This document shows, one piece after another, positions 34,717 to 43,402 of a stretch of DNA of 64,000 bases. The translations under genes were made by a program, and so were the position numbers. Origin of the DNA: Erythrobacter sp. HKB08 (GTDB taxonomy: Bacteria; Pseudomonadota; Alphaproteobacteria; Sphingomonadales; Sphingomonadaceae); NCBI RefSeq assembly GCF_004114695.1, contig NZ_CP035310.1:1409501-1473500 (forward strand), read 5' to 3'. How positions within the stretch are numbered: the first letter of the stretch is position 1; every line of letters begins with the position of its first letter. The notes under the pieces are model-generated. The model had not been told where the DNA came from. It was given only the letters and a program-made list of their open reading frames with translations, and searched no databases.

Positions 34717-37008
34717 ATGCATATCCAATTGAAGAAACTCGCAATTCTCGGAGGCTCGGCCTCTGCAATCGCGATCGCGAGCCTGTCGCTCGGCGCAGCC
34801 CCTGCCGCCGCGGAAGAGTGCCTGCTGGACACGAACAACAATGGCATTGCCGATGCGGGCGATACGGATGGCAATGCGACCTCGAATGGTCCGACGACCC
34901 TTGCTTGCGGCGAGCGAGCCGAGGCGAGTGGCCCCGCTTCCACGGCGACCGGCTACGAAGCGGAGGCGAGCGGGACTGGGTCGACTGCCTATGGCTCCGT
35001 CGCCGTTGCATCGGGCAGCGTTTCGACCGCAATCGGGCGCCAGGCCACGGCAACCGGCGGCCGGAGCACTGCGGTTGGTGCCCAAGCCAATGCCCGCGGG
35101 ATCCGCTCGGTCGCTGTCGGCGCCGGTTCGCGGGCGCTCGGCCTGCAGTCGAGCGCTATCGGCGTCGATACGCTTGCATCCGGCGCCGGCTCGTCGGCCG
35201 TCGGATATACTGCCCGCGCTCGCGGCGATCAGGCGACTGCGGTCGGCAACAATGCAAATGCCAGCGGCGATGACGGGGTTGCGCTCGGCAACGGCGCGCA
35301 GGCGCTCGCAGAAAACACCACCGCCGTCGGCTCGCAGTCGACCGCGAACCAGGTCGGAGCGTCCGCCTTTGGCTGGGACGCGATGGCCAATGCCGAGCGG
35401 GCGACCGCGATCGGCTTTCTCGCCGATGCAACCGGTGACGACGCGACGGCTCTCGGCTCGGACGCCAGCGCCAATGGCGACGCATCGGTCGCGGTCGGCC
35501 TCTCGAGCGCAGCCGGCGGCACCGGCTCGACGGCGATCGGCAACTTCGCATCGGCAACGATGATGAACAGCATTGCCCTGGGCACCCAGGCGCGCTCCTT
35601 CAATGTGAACTCGATCTCGATCGGCACGCTCGCCTTGGCGCAGGGCGTGACGTCTACGGCAATCGGCAACAATTCTCTCGCGACCGGCGACGATGCCGTT
35701 GCCGTCGGCGACCAGGCGGCTGCATCCGGCCTCAATTCGACGGCTGTCGGCTCGGAGAGTGTCGCCAATGCAACGGCCGCGCAGGCCTTCGGTTGGCAGG
35801 CGATGGCCACCGGAGAGCGTGCGACCGCGCTCGGCCATCTCGCAAGCGCCAGCGGCGAACGATCCATCGCGGTCGGCGAAGCGGCGAATGCCGACGAGTT
35901 CGGTGCGATTTCCATCGGCGACAACGCCACGGCCAGCGGTGCGAGCGGTATTTCGCTCGGCCGACGCTCGACCTCCAACGGGCCGGGCAGTTCAGCGCTC
36001 GGTGCGGAATCCACCGCAGACGGCTTCGAGGCCACGGCGGTCGGCGGTCTGGCCCAGGCAACGGCGGCGCTCTCGACTGCAGTCGGCGGCGAGGCAATCG
36101 CCTCGGCAGAAGGCGCCACCGCTGTCGGCAATGGCGCAAACGCCAGCTTCGCCGGTTCGACGGCCATCGGTGTCGGTGCAACCACGACGCGTGCGAACCA
36201 GGTCATGCTCGGCGGGTCGGGTAGTTCGGTCACGGTCGGCGATATCGCTGCCAGCACTGCAGCGCAGTCGGGCACGATCTTCATCGCGACGGTCGATGCG
36301 TCAGGCACGCTCGGGCAGGGGGTCGATGTCACGACCCTTGCATCCGCGGCTTCGGTCGCAGCGAACACCACGGCGATTGGCGTAAATGCCGCCAATATCG
36401 CGACCAACTCGAGCGATATTGCAACCAACGCGACGAACATCGCGGCGAACACGAGCGCGATCACCGCTCTCGATGGCCGGGTGACGCAGAATGAGAGCGA
36501 CATCGCGACCAATGCGACCAATATCGCGGCGAACACCGGCGCGATTACGGTCAATGCGTCGAACATCGCGACCAACAGCAGCAACATCGCCGCCAACACG
36601 AGCAGCATTGCAGCGAACACCACGGCGATCGGGGTCAACAGCACGAATATCGCTGCAAACACCTCGGCCATCGGCGCGAATGCGACCAATATCGCATCGT
36701 TGCAGACCCTGACGGCCAGCCACACCAACCAGATCAACCAGCTGTTCGGCGAGACCGCGTCGAACCGGGCTGCGATCGACCGGGCGAACGAAGGTGTCGC
36801 GATGGCTCTGGCGATGGAATCGCCGATGCTCCCGGCTGGCACGACTTTCGCCCTGTCGGGCGGCGTCGGCTACTTCGAAGACCAGGGTGCAGGCACACTG
36901 GCGATGACCGCTCGCCTGAGCGAGAATGCGGCGTTCTCGGCCGGTGTCGGCGTCGGCTTCGACAGCGGCGAGGTCGGCGCACGCGGCGGCTTCCAGGTCG
37001 CCTGGTAA
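34717..37008 (+). CDS. Trimeric autotransporter adhesin, YadA-like
   Basis: 763 residues. Signal peptide about 1-32, then a DTNNNGIADAGDTDGN motif (Asp/Asn-rich, possible Ca site), then about 28 head repeats of 14 residues (pattern GxxSTAxGxxAxAxG, residues about 60-500). Next is a stalk of Asn/Thr/Ile-rich coiled-coil units such as NIAANTSAIxxN (about 534-668). The C-terminal anchor (about 690-763) has GTTFALSGGVGYF, LSENAAFSAGVGVGF and ends in FQVAW with a terminal aromatic residue, as in YadA anchors. Surface adhesion is the family role. ATG 34717 gives a proper signal peptide; GGAAGG lies 10 nt upstream. The 495 bp after residue 500 are still in frame; no break is seen. Confidence 0.93.
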   Translation: MHIQLKKLAILGGSASAIAIASLSLGAAPAAAEECLLDTNNNGIADAGDTDGNATSNGPTTLACGERAEASGPASTATGYEAEASGTGSTAYGSVAVASGSVSTAIGRQATATGGRSTAVGAQANARGIRSVAVGAGSRALGLQSSAIGVDTLASGAGSSAVGYTARARGDQATAVGNNANASGDDGVALGNGAQALAENTTAVGSQSTANQVGASAFGWDAMANAERATAIGFLADATGDDATALGSDASANGDASVAVGLSSAAGGTGSTAIGNFASATMMNSIALGTQARSFNVNSISIGTLALAQGVTSTAIGNNSLATGDDAVAVGDQAAASGLNSTAVGSESVANATAAQAFGWQAMATGERATALGHLASASGERSIAVGEAANADEFGAISIGDNATASGASGISLGRRSTSNGPGSSALGAESTADGFEATAVGGLAQATAALSTAVGGEAIASAEGATAVGNGANASFAGSTAIGVGATTTRANQVMLGGSGSSVTVGDIAASTAAQSGTIFIATVDASGTLGQGVDVTTLASAASVAANTTAIGVNAANIATNSSDIATNATNIAANTSAITALDGRVTQNESDIATNATNIAANTGAITVNASNIATNSSNIAANTSSIAANTTAIGVNSTNIAANTSAIGANATNIASLQTLTASHTNQINQLFGETASNRAAIDRANEGVAMALAMESPMLPAGTTFALSGGVGYFEDQGAGTLAMTARLSENAAFSAGVGVGFDSGEVGARGGFQVAW

Positions 37009-37026
37009 GCTAGCGAGCCGCAGCTC

Positions 37027-37566
37027 ATGACGATGAGAATCGCAAGAATGAAGATGCCGGGGTCAAGCGCCCCGGCATTTTTCCTCGCACTGCTCGCGCT
37101 GGGCATGGCGCATCCCGCAGCCGCACAATCGGTTAGCGAACAGCCGCGTCCGCAGGTGCAGCCGCCTGCATCGATAAGGGCGACCCCGAGCCAGCTGGAG
37201 CTGTCGAAAATGCTCTGGTCGACGATCGCTGCGGTCGACCACGCCAACAGGTCGGGCAATTATTCGGTCCTGCGCGATCTTTCCGCACAAGGCTTCCAGA
37301 TACAGAACAACCCGGCACGGCTGACCGAGATATTCAGCGGGATCAGGAATGCGCGCATCGACCTGTCGAGCGCGCTGCTAGTGCCGCCGACCTACAACCA
37401 GGCTCCGCAGATGATCCGCGAGGACCTGTTCCGCGTGCAAGGCTTCTTCCAGATCCGTCCGGTGTCGATTGCCTTCGACGTTTACTACCAATGGGAGCAG
37501 GGCCAGTGGAAGCTCGTCGGCATCGATCTCCAGCCGGTGAAGATGCTGGAGCGAATGCCCGATTGA
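37027..37566 (+). CDS. Secreted protein of unknown function, possibly SnoaL/NTF2-like
   Basis: 179 residues. Signal peptide ends about residue 34 (FFLALLALGMAHPAAAQS). The mature part has an N-terminal helix (LELSKMLWSTIAAVDHANRSGNYSVLRDLSAQGF) and C-terminal strands (PVSIAFDVYYQWEQGQWKLVGIDLQPV), the layout of small cone-shaped NTF2-like folds. No catalytic residues can be assigned. It is 18 nt behind the autotransporter stop and probably co-transcribed; a helper role for the adhesin is only a guess. ATG 37051 is another possible start. Confidence 0.75.
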   Translation: MTMRIARMKMPGSSAPAFFLALLALGMAHPAAAQSVSEQPRPQVQPPASIRATPSQLELSKMLWSTIAAVDHANRSGNYSVLRDLSAQGFQIQNNPARLTEIFSGIRNARIDLSSALLVPPTYNQAPQMIREDLFRVQGFFQIRPVSIAFDVYYQWEQGQWKLVGIDLQPVKMLERMPD

Positions 37567-37567
37567 G

Positions 37568-38968
37568 CTAGCGCAAATGGCCTTCCGGTTCGGGAGGGCG
37601 GCCATGCGCTTCACCCACCCTGCGAAGCCGGGCCACCTTGTCGTAGAGCGGTGCCCAATCGTCGCGTTCGGCAATGGCGGACCAGATCGTTTCGACCTCG
37701 TCGATCAGCATGCTCTCCGGAGCACCTTCGCGCCAGTAATCGTGCTCCGGTTCCATCGGCGAGAATGCGGCGAGAGCTTCGGCCATCTCGCCTTCGGCAG
37801 CCTTGCCGGCCCGGTGGCGGTGGAAGAAGGCGTCGGGCTGCTCACCCGTCTCGCGCATCAGCTTCTCGCTTGCGGCGACCAATCTGCCATTGGCCTCGTC
37901 GTCACCCGGCTCGAGGCCCAGGCGCCAGGCCCAACGCCTGCCAATGGCGCGCATGTAGAGCGGTCCGAAACGCTCCATCGCGGCGATCAGCGGGGGCGCG
38001 TCGGCGAGCAGGCGCAGAGCGACGGCGAACTGGCCGCAGTTCCAGTGCAGTGCCTCGGGCTGGCGGCCAAAGGCGTAAAGGCCCGCATGGTCGAAATAGG
38101 CAGCGGTGAAACCCGGGTCCCATTTCGGCAGGAAACGCCACGGTCCGTAGTCGAAGCTCTCGCCCGAAATGTTCATGTTGTCGGTATTGAGCACGCCGTG
38201 GACGAAGCTGGCCACCATCCATGAAGCGGCGAGGTCGGCCAGTCGCTCGACGACCTGGTGCATCAGCCGCACCGCGGGCTCGTCGCGTCCGGGAGCATCG
38301 TCGGGAGGCGGCGGTCCGGGAAACTGCTCGAGGCAATAATCGACCAGCTGTGCCATCTCGTCTCGCTGCTCGAGCGCGAGCAGGCGCTGGAATGTCCCAA
38401 TGCGAATATGCCCATGGCTGAGGCGAACCATGACCGCCGAACGTGCGGGCGAGGGCTCGTCACCCCGCTCCAGCTCCTCGCCGGTTTCGATGACGGAGAA
38501 TGTGCGCGACGTATCGACACCCAGCGCCTCGAGCATTTCGGTCGCGAGAATCTCACGCACCGCGCCTTTTAGCGTGAGCCTGCCGTCGCCGGCCCTGCTG
38601 TAAGATGTCTGGCCCGAACCCTTCGTGCCGAGGTCCATCAGCCGCCCGCGCTCGTCCCGCATCTGGGCAAACAGGAAGCCGCGACCATCGCCGATCTCGG
38701 GATTGTACACGCGGAACTGGTGCCCGTGGTATTTGAGGGCGAGCGGGTCCGGCAAATTGTCCAGCAGCGGCTCGAACCGTCCGAAATGGCTGATCCACTG
38801 CGCATCATCGAAGTCCGACAGACCGACCTCTCGCGCTGCGCGGTCGTTTCGGAAGCGTAGCGTCGTTTCGGGGAAGTCGGCTGGACGCACCGGGTCCGCC
38901 AGCCATTCGGAAAGGCCTCGGATGGGGGTATCGGGACGGTAGGTCGCAGGCGCGTCGATCGGATCCAT
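37568..38968 (-). CDS. selO: SelO family protein (protein adenylyltransferase, UPF0061/YdiU)
   Basis: 466 residues. YHGHQFRVYNPEIGDGRG, DLGTKGSGQTSYSRAGDGRLTLKGAVREIL and FVHGVLNTDNMNISGESFDYGPWRF are the conserved blocks; the last contains the metal-binding Asn and Asp of the pseudokinase-type active site. The family AMPylates proteins under oxidative stress. No Cys lies near the C-terminus, where some SelO proteins have Cys or Sec. ATG 38968 is preceded by GGACTTG-type sequence with no neighbour upstream in the same direction. Confidence 0.93.
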   Translation of the reverse strand: MDPIDAPATYRPDTPIRGLSEWLADPVRPADFPETTLRFRNDRAAREVGLSDFDDAQWISHFGRFEPLLDNLPDPLALKYHGHQFRVYNPEIGDGRGFLFAQMRDERGRLMDLGTKGSGQTSYSRAGDGRLTLKGAVREILATEMLEALGVDTSRTFSVIETGEELERGDEPSPARSAVMVRLSHGHIRIGTFQRLLALEQRDEMAQLVDYCLEQFPGPPPPDDAPGRDEPAVRLMHQVVERLADLAASWMVASFVHGVLNTDNMNISGESFDYGPWRFLPKWDPGFTAAYFDHAGLYAFGRQPEALHWNCGQFAVALRLLADAPPLIAAMERFGPLYMRAIGRRWAWRLGLEPGDDEANGRLVAASEKLMRETGEQPDAFFHRHRAGKAAEGEMAEALAAFSPMEPEHDYWREGAPESMLIDEVETIWSAIAERDDWAPLYDKVARLRRVGEAHGRPPEPEGHLR

Positions 38969-39063
38969 GCTGGCCTTGTGGCGACGGCGGGAGCATGCCG
39001 CAATGGGCTGGCTGGCAAATCGACGCTTGAAATCGCTGCCCGCTTGGTAGACGGCGGAGCGAC

Positions 39064-39924
39064 ATGGATACGGCCTATACTGACCGCTACTGGCAAAGCC
39101 CCGACGGGCTGAAGCTCCACTTTCGCGACTATGCCGGTGGCGAGGGAAAGCCGCCTTTGCTCTGCATGCACGGCCTGACCCGCAATTCGCGCGATTTCGC
39201 CGAGCTTGCCGAGCGTCTCAGCCCCGACTGGCGCGTCATCGTGCCCGAGATGCGTGGCCGCGGGGACAGCGAATATGCGACTGACAGCGGGAGTTACACG
39301 CCTGCGACCTATGTGCAGGACATCCTTGCGCTGCTCGAGCAGGAAGGGATCGACCGTTTCGTCGCTGTCGGCACTTCGCTCGGCGGTCTGATGACGATGA
39401 TGCTCGCGGCAATCGCTCCCGAACGGATCGTGGCCGCCGTGCTCAACGATATCGGTCCCGAGATCGAGGCAGGCGGCATCGAGCGTATTCGCGAATATGT
39501 CGGGCAGGGACGCAGCTATTCGACCTGGATGCATGCAGCGCGCGCCCTGCAGGAAGTGCACGGGGAAGCGCATCCGAAGTTCGAGCTGGAAGACTGGCTC
39601 GAGATGGCCAAGCGCGGCATGGTCGTGCAACAGAACGGCCGCATCGGCTTCGACTACGACATGAAGATTGCCGAACCCTTCGCGGACAATGACGGCGCTG
39701 CGCCGCCCGACCTGTGGCCGGCGTATGAGGCGCTCAAGGGGAGGCCGGTCCTGCTGGTGCGCGGTGCCCAGTCCGATCTCTTGTCGGAGAAAGTGCTTTC
39801 GACAATGCTCGCCAAGCTTCCCGAGGCCAGTGCGGTCACCGTCCCCGATACCGGCCACGCTCCGTTGCTGACCGAGCCGGAAGCCGCGACCGCGATCGAC
39901 AGCTTGCTCGCCAGGATATCATGA
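39064..39924 (+). CDS. Alpha/beta hydrolase family protein
   Basis: 286 residues. LLCMHGLTRNSRDFAELAERLS has the oxyanion HG motif, VPEMRGRGDSEYA follows, the nucleophile elbow is VGTSLGGLMTM (Ser), and the catalytic His is in VPDTGHAPLLTEPE. Substrate unknown. The stop overlaps the following glycosyltransferase start as ATGA, so they are translationally coupled. Confidence 0.9.
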   Translation: MDTAYTDRYWQSPDGLKLHFRDYAGGEGKPPLLCMHGLTRNSRDFAELAERLSPDWRVIVPEMRGRGDSEYATDSGSYTPATYVQDILALLEQEGIDRFVAVGTSLGGLMTMMLAAIAPERIVAAVLNDIGPEIEAGGIERIREYVGQGRSYSTWMHAARALQEVHGEAHPKFELEDWLEMAKRGMVVQQNGRIGFDYDMKIAEPFADNDGAAPPDLWPAYEALKGRPVLLVRGAQSDLLSEKVLSTMLAKLPEASAVTVPDTGHAPLLTEPEAATAIDSLLARIS

Positions 39925-41072
39925 GCAATACGAACCCGAACAAGGCGCGCATCCTGCACCTTCACTCGACCTTTTCGGCCGGGGGGAAGGAACTGCGCTG
40001 CGTCCAGCTGATCAACGCCTTCGGCCCGAAGGTGCAGCATTCCATCGTCTCGGCCGTCCCCGGCCAGATGGATGCCTCGCAGCATATTTCCAAAAATATT
40101 CGAGTAACTTACCCGCGTAACTTCCCGCCGCTTCAAGGTAGGGCAACGCCGGGGCGCCTCAACCGGATCGCGCAGGCCATGAAGGACTACGACCTCGTCC
40201 TGACCTACAACTGGGGCGCGATGGACGCGGTGATGGCGCATACGCTGTTCAGCCAGCACATGGGCCTGCCGCCGCTGATCCATCATGAAGACGGTTTCAA
40301 CGAAGACGAACGCAAGCGACTGAAACCCTTGCGAAACTGGTATCGCCGGATTGCGCTGGGTCGCTCGTCCGGGCTCGTCGTACCGTCGGAAACGCTCGAG
40401 GAAATCGCGCTCAAGACCTGGCAGCAGCCGCTCGGCCGGGTGAAGCATATTCCCAACGGCATCGACACCAAGGCATTCGCCCGCAAGCCGAAACTCGACG
40501 CCCTGCGCGGTGTCGTGAAGCGTCGCGGCGAAAGATGGGTCGGCACGGTAGCAGGCCTGCGCAAGGTGAAGAACCTGACCGAGCTCGTGCGAGCCTTCGC
40601 TCATCTTACCGAGCCATGGCAGTTGGTCATCGTCGGCGAAGGTCCGGAAGAGGAAGCGATCCGCGACGAGGCCAACCGGCTCGGCATCGGGCACCGGCTC
40701 CACATGCCGGGTTTCGTGCCCGATCCCTCGCGCTACATCGGCCTGTTCGACATTTTCGCGCTGTCATCGGAGACCGAGCAGTTCCCGATTTCAGTCGTCG
40801 AGGCGATGGCAGCCAGCCTGCCGGTCGTCGCTCCCGATGTCGGCGATATCCGGCACATGGTGAGCGACGCCAACGAGCACCTGATCTACAATCCTTCCGA
40901 CAAGGGCGGGCTCGAAGCGATGCTCGTCCCGCTGGCCGAGGACGAGGCCGAGCGGAAGGCGATCGGCGAGCAGAACCGGCAGAAGGCGGTCGCCGAATTC
41001 GACGAGAAGGCGATGATCGATACCTACCGTCGGCTCTATTCCTCGGCGATGGGGCGCAAGACGCTTCCCTAA
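39921..41072 (+). CDS. GT4-family glycosyltransferase
   Basis: 383 residues. ARILHLHSTFSAGGKELRCVQLINAFG opens the N-terminal Rossmann domain. HIPNGIDTKAF, VGTVAGLRKVKNL, LVIVGEGPEEEAIRDEA and the C-terminal ALSSETEQFPISVVEAMAASLPVVAPDVGDI are typical of GT-B family 4, with the retaining E-x7-E pattern near the end. Donor and acceptor unknown; polysaccharide or lipid glycosylation is likely. Coupled to the preceding hydrolase gene. Confidence 0.9.
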   Translation: MSNTNPNKARILHLHSTFSAGGKELRCVQLINAFGPKVQHSIVSAVPGQMDASQHISKNIRVTYPRNFPPLQGRATPGRLNRIAQAMKDYDLVLTYNWGAMDAVMAHTLFSQHMGLPPLIHHEDGFNEDERKRLKPLRNWYRRIALGRSSGLVVPSETLEEIALKTWQQPLGRVKHIPNGIDTKAFARKPKLDALRGVVKRRGERWVGTVAGLRKVKNLTELVRAFAHLTEPWQLVIVGEGPEEEAIRDEANRLGIGHRLHMPGFVPDPSRYIGLFDIFALSSETEQFPISVVEAMAASLPVVAPDVGDIRHMVSDANEHLIYNPSDKGGLEAMLVPLAEDEAERKAIGEQNRQKAVAEFDEKAMIDTYRRLYSSAMGRKTLP

Positions 41073-41192
41073 GACCTTGCTTAAGGTGCAGTTCACCGTG
41101 CGGGGGACAGCCCTTGCAACAAGAATTGCATCGCAGCGCCCATCGGCTAAAGACGCAGCAACCCGTTTCACCAACTGATTGGAAGCGCCCTC

Positions 41193-41975
41193 GTGGCTCT
41201 CACACCGACCGACAAGACCGAAGACAAGAAGGCCCAGCGCAAGGCAGCGGAAGACGAAGTCCTCCTGCGCGAGATCGACGACGCCGTTCGTCAGGACCAG
41301 TATGCCGATTTCGCGAAGAACTACGGCAAGCCGCTCCTGGCGGTAATCGTCGTCGGCCTGCTCGCCTTTGCCGGATATCTCTTCTGGGACAGCCAGAACG
41401 AAGCGGCGGCCGAGAAGGACAGCGAAGCGCTGGTCGCCGCGCTCGACCAGGTTGAGGCGGGCAACCTCGATACCGCAGGCACCCAGCTCGATGCGCTGAT
41501 CGCGGATAGCGACGGCGGTGCGCGCGCGACGGCACAGATGCTGCGCGCTGGCATCGCGCAGGAGCAGGGCAACAACGCGCAGGCCGCCGAAATCTTCGGC
41601 GCCGTCGCGGCTGACTCGAGCGCTCCGCAGTCGCTGCGTGATCTCGCGACCATTCGCCAGGTTGCCGCGACCTTCGACGATCTCGAACCTTCCGAAGTGA
41701 TTTCGCGCCTGCGTCCGATCGCCACCCCGGGCCATGCCTATTTCGGCAGCGCGGCGGAAATGGTCGCGATGGCCTACCTCGAACAGGGCAAGCAGGCGGA
41801 AGCCGGCGCGCTGTTCGCGCAGATCGCCAAGGACGAGAACGCCCCTGAAACGCTCAAGTCGCGCGCCCGGCAGATTGCCGGCCTGCTCGGCGTCGATGCA
41901 GTCGAGGATGTCGACGAAGTCCTCGACCAGATGGTCGGCGGCGAGGAAGCTCCCGCCGCAGCACCGCAGAACTGA
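41193..41975 (+). CDS. YfgM-like membrane-anchored tetratricopeptide protein
   Basis: 260 residues. A charged cytoplasmic N-terminus (EVLLREIDDAVRQDQYADFAKNYG), one membrane segment (KPLLAVIVVGLLAFAGYLFW) and a periplasmic helical domain with TPR-like repeats. The E. coli counterpart links to periplasmic chaperones and precedes bamB, as here. Start GTG 41193, with GGAAGCG 7 nt upstream. The next gene begins 17 nt after the stop. Confidence 0.87.
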   Translation: MALTPTDKTEDKKAQRKAAEDEVLLREIDDAVRQDQYADFAKNYGKPLLAVIVVGLLAFAGYLFWDSQNEAAAEKDSEALVAALDQVEAGNLDTAGTQLDALIADSDGGARATAQMLRAGIAQEQGNNAQAAEIFGAVAADSSAPQSLRDLATIRQVAATFDDLEPSEVISRLRPIATPGHAYFGSAAEMVAMAYLEQGKQAEAGALFAQIAKDENAPETLKSRARQIAGLLGVDAVEDVDEVLDQMVGGEEAPAAAPQN

Positions 41976-41992
41976 TTACGGAAATGATTGGC

Positions 41993-43345
41993 ATGACTGA
42001 CAAGCGCAATTCCATGGTTTCGAGCGCCCTGCGCGGCGCACTGGCCGTCGGCCTTGCTGCGAGCGTTTCGGCTTGCGGGATTTTCCAGAGCGACGGCCCG
42101 AAGCAGACCCCGACCGTGGGTGATCGCACTCCGGTCCTCTCGCGCATCCAGACCGGCGCAGTGGTAGACCCGGCGCTGCAGGGCGTGTCGGTCGTGCTTC
42201 CCCCGGCGACTTCGAACGCCGATTGGGCGCAGGCTGGCGGCAACGCCGGCAAGTCGAACGGCCACCTCTCGCTCGCCGAGAACCCGCAGCGCGCGTGGAG
42301 CGCGAATATCGCCGGCTCGACCAATCGTCGCCGCCTGGCAGCTGCTCCGGTCGTTGGCGGCGGCAAGCTCTACGCTGTCGATACCTCGGGCATCGTGAGC
42401 GCGTTCGACGCGCAGACCGGCTCGCGCAGCTGGACCTACCGCATGCGCATCGACGACAGCCTCGAAACCTCCGCGTTCGGCGGCGGTGCGAGCTATTCGA
42501 ACGGCCGCGTATTCGCCACCAACGGTGTTGGCGACGTTGTCGCTCTCGACGCACAAACGGGTGAGGAACTGTGGAGCGTGAAGCCGGCAGGCCCGCTGCG
42601 CGGCTCGCCGACCATCGCGTTCAATTCCGTCTTCGTGATGACGCAGGACAACCAGATCCATGCGCTCAACACGGCCGACGGTTCGCCCATCTGGCAGGAA
42701 TCCGGTTCCTCGGCGCAGGCCGGTGTATTCGGCGTTGCAGCACCGGCTGCCGGGCAGGGCACGGTTCTCGCCGGCTACAGCTCGGGCGAACTCGTCGCCT
42801 ATCGCTACGAGAACGGCCGCGTGCTGTGGTCCGACGCGCTGGCCCTGACCTCGATCTCGACGCAGGTCGGTTCGCTTTACGATATCGATGCCGACCCGAT
42901 CATCGACCAGGGCCGCGTTTACGCGCTCGGGCAGGGTGGCCGTATGGCCGCCTACGAGCTCATCACCGGCCAGCGCATCTGGGAAATCAACGTTGCGGGC
43001 ATTTCGACCCCGGCCATTGCCGGCGAGTGGATTTTCGCCCTGACCGACGATGCGCGCCTGCTCGCCATTGCGCGCACGACCGGCAAGGTCCGCTGGATCA
43101 CCCAGCTACAGCGCTACCGTGATGAAAAGGACAAGGAGGGCCCGATCTTCTGGACCGGCCCGGTCCTCGCGGGCGGCAACCTGTGGGTCGCGAGCACACG
43201 CGGTGCGGTCTACAAGATCAGCACGGGCGAGGGTTCGGCAGTCCTGTACCGCGATCTCGACGAGAGCGTCTCGCTCCCGCCGATCGTGGCAGGCGACACG
43301 CTCTACATCCTCGACGATGGCGGCACGATCCACGCTTTCCGCTGA
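41993..43345 (+). CDS. bamB: Outer membrane assembly lipoprotein BamB-like (PQQ-binding-like beta-propeller)
   Basis: 450 residues. Lipobox SVSAC (Cys28). The rest is a repeated beta-propeller with AxDAxTGxxxW-type blades: YAVDTSGIVSAFDAQTGSRSW, VVALDAQTGEELWSVK, HALNTADGSPIWQES, AYELITGQRIWEINV. Part of the BAM complex for outer membrane protein insertion. I chose ATG 41993 because GGAA lies 9 nt before it, whereas the ATG at 41984 has no space for a ribosome site. It follows the yfgM-like gene, the same order as in E. coli. Confidence 0.9.
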   Translation: MTDKRNSMVSSALRGALAVGLAASVSACGIFQSDGPKQTPTVGDRTPVLSRIQTGAVVDPALQGVSVVLPPATSNADWAQAGGNAGKSNGHLSLAENPQRAWSANIAGSTNRRRLAAAPVVGGGKLYAVDTSGIVSAFDAQTGSRSWTYRMRIDDSLETSAFGGGASYSNGRVFATNGVGDVVALDAQTGEELWSVKPAGPLRGSPTIAFNSVFVMTQDNQIHALNTADGSPIWQESGSSAQAGVFGVAAPAAGQGTVLAGYSSGELVAYRYENGRVLWSDALALTSISTQVGSLYDIDADPIIDQGRVYALGQGGRMAAYELITGQRIWEINVAGISTPAIAGEWIFALTDDARLLAIARTTGKVRWITQLQRYRDEKDKEGPIFWTGPVLAGGNLWVASTRGAVYKISTGEGSAVLYRDLDESVSLPPIVAGDTLYILDDGGTIHAFR

Positions 43346-43402
43346 TTAGGCGGGAAATCGGCCTTACGCGGGCCTTAACCATTTGCCGCTACGCGTGCGC
43401 TT

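Noticed and set aside
34403-35053. Upstream extension of astD on the minus strand
   Set aside because: It would run across the start of the adhesin gene and shows no ALDH sequence; GTG 34402 gives the normal N-terminus.
35000-36700. Possible CRISPR or tandem repeat array
   Set aside because: Repeats are coding units of 42 bp with variation at third positions and no unique spacers, so it is protein repeat DNA.
35229-36842. 537-codon open frame antisense to the YadA-like gene, and the long frame over 34711-35838
   Set aside because: They mirror the repetitive head and stalk codons of the adhesin. The sense strand has a signal peptide, YadA repeats and an anchor.
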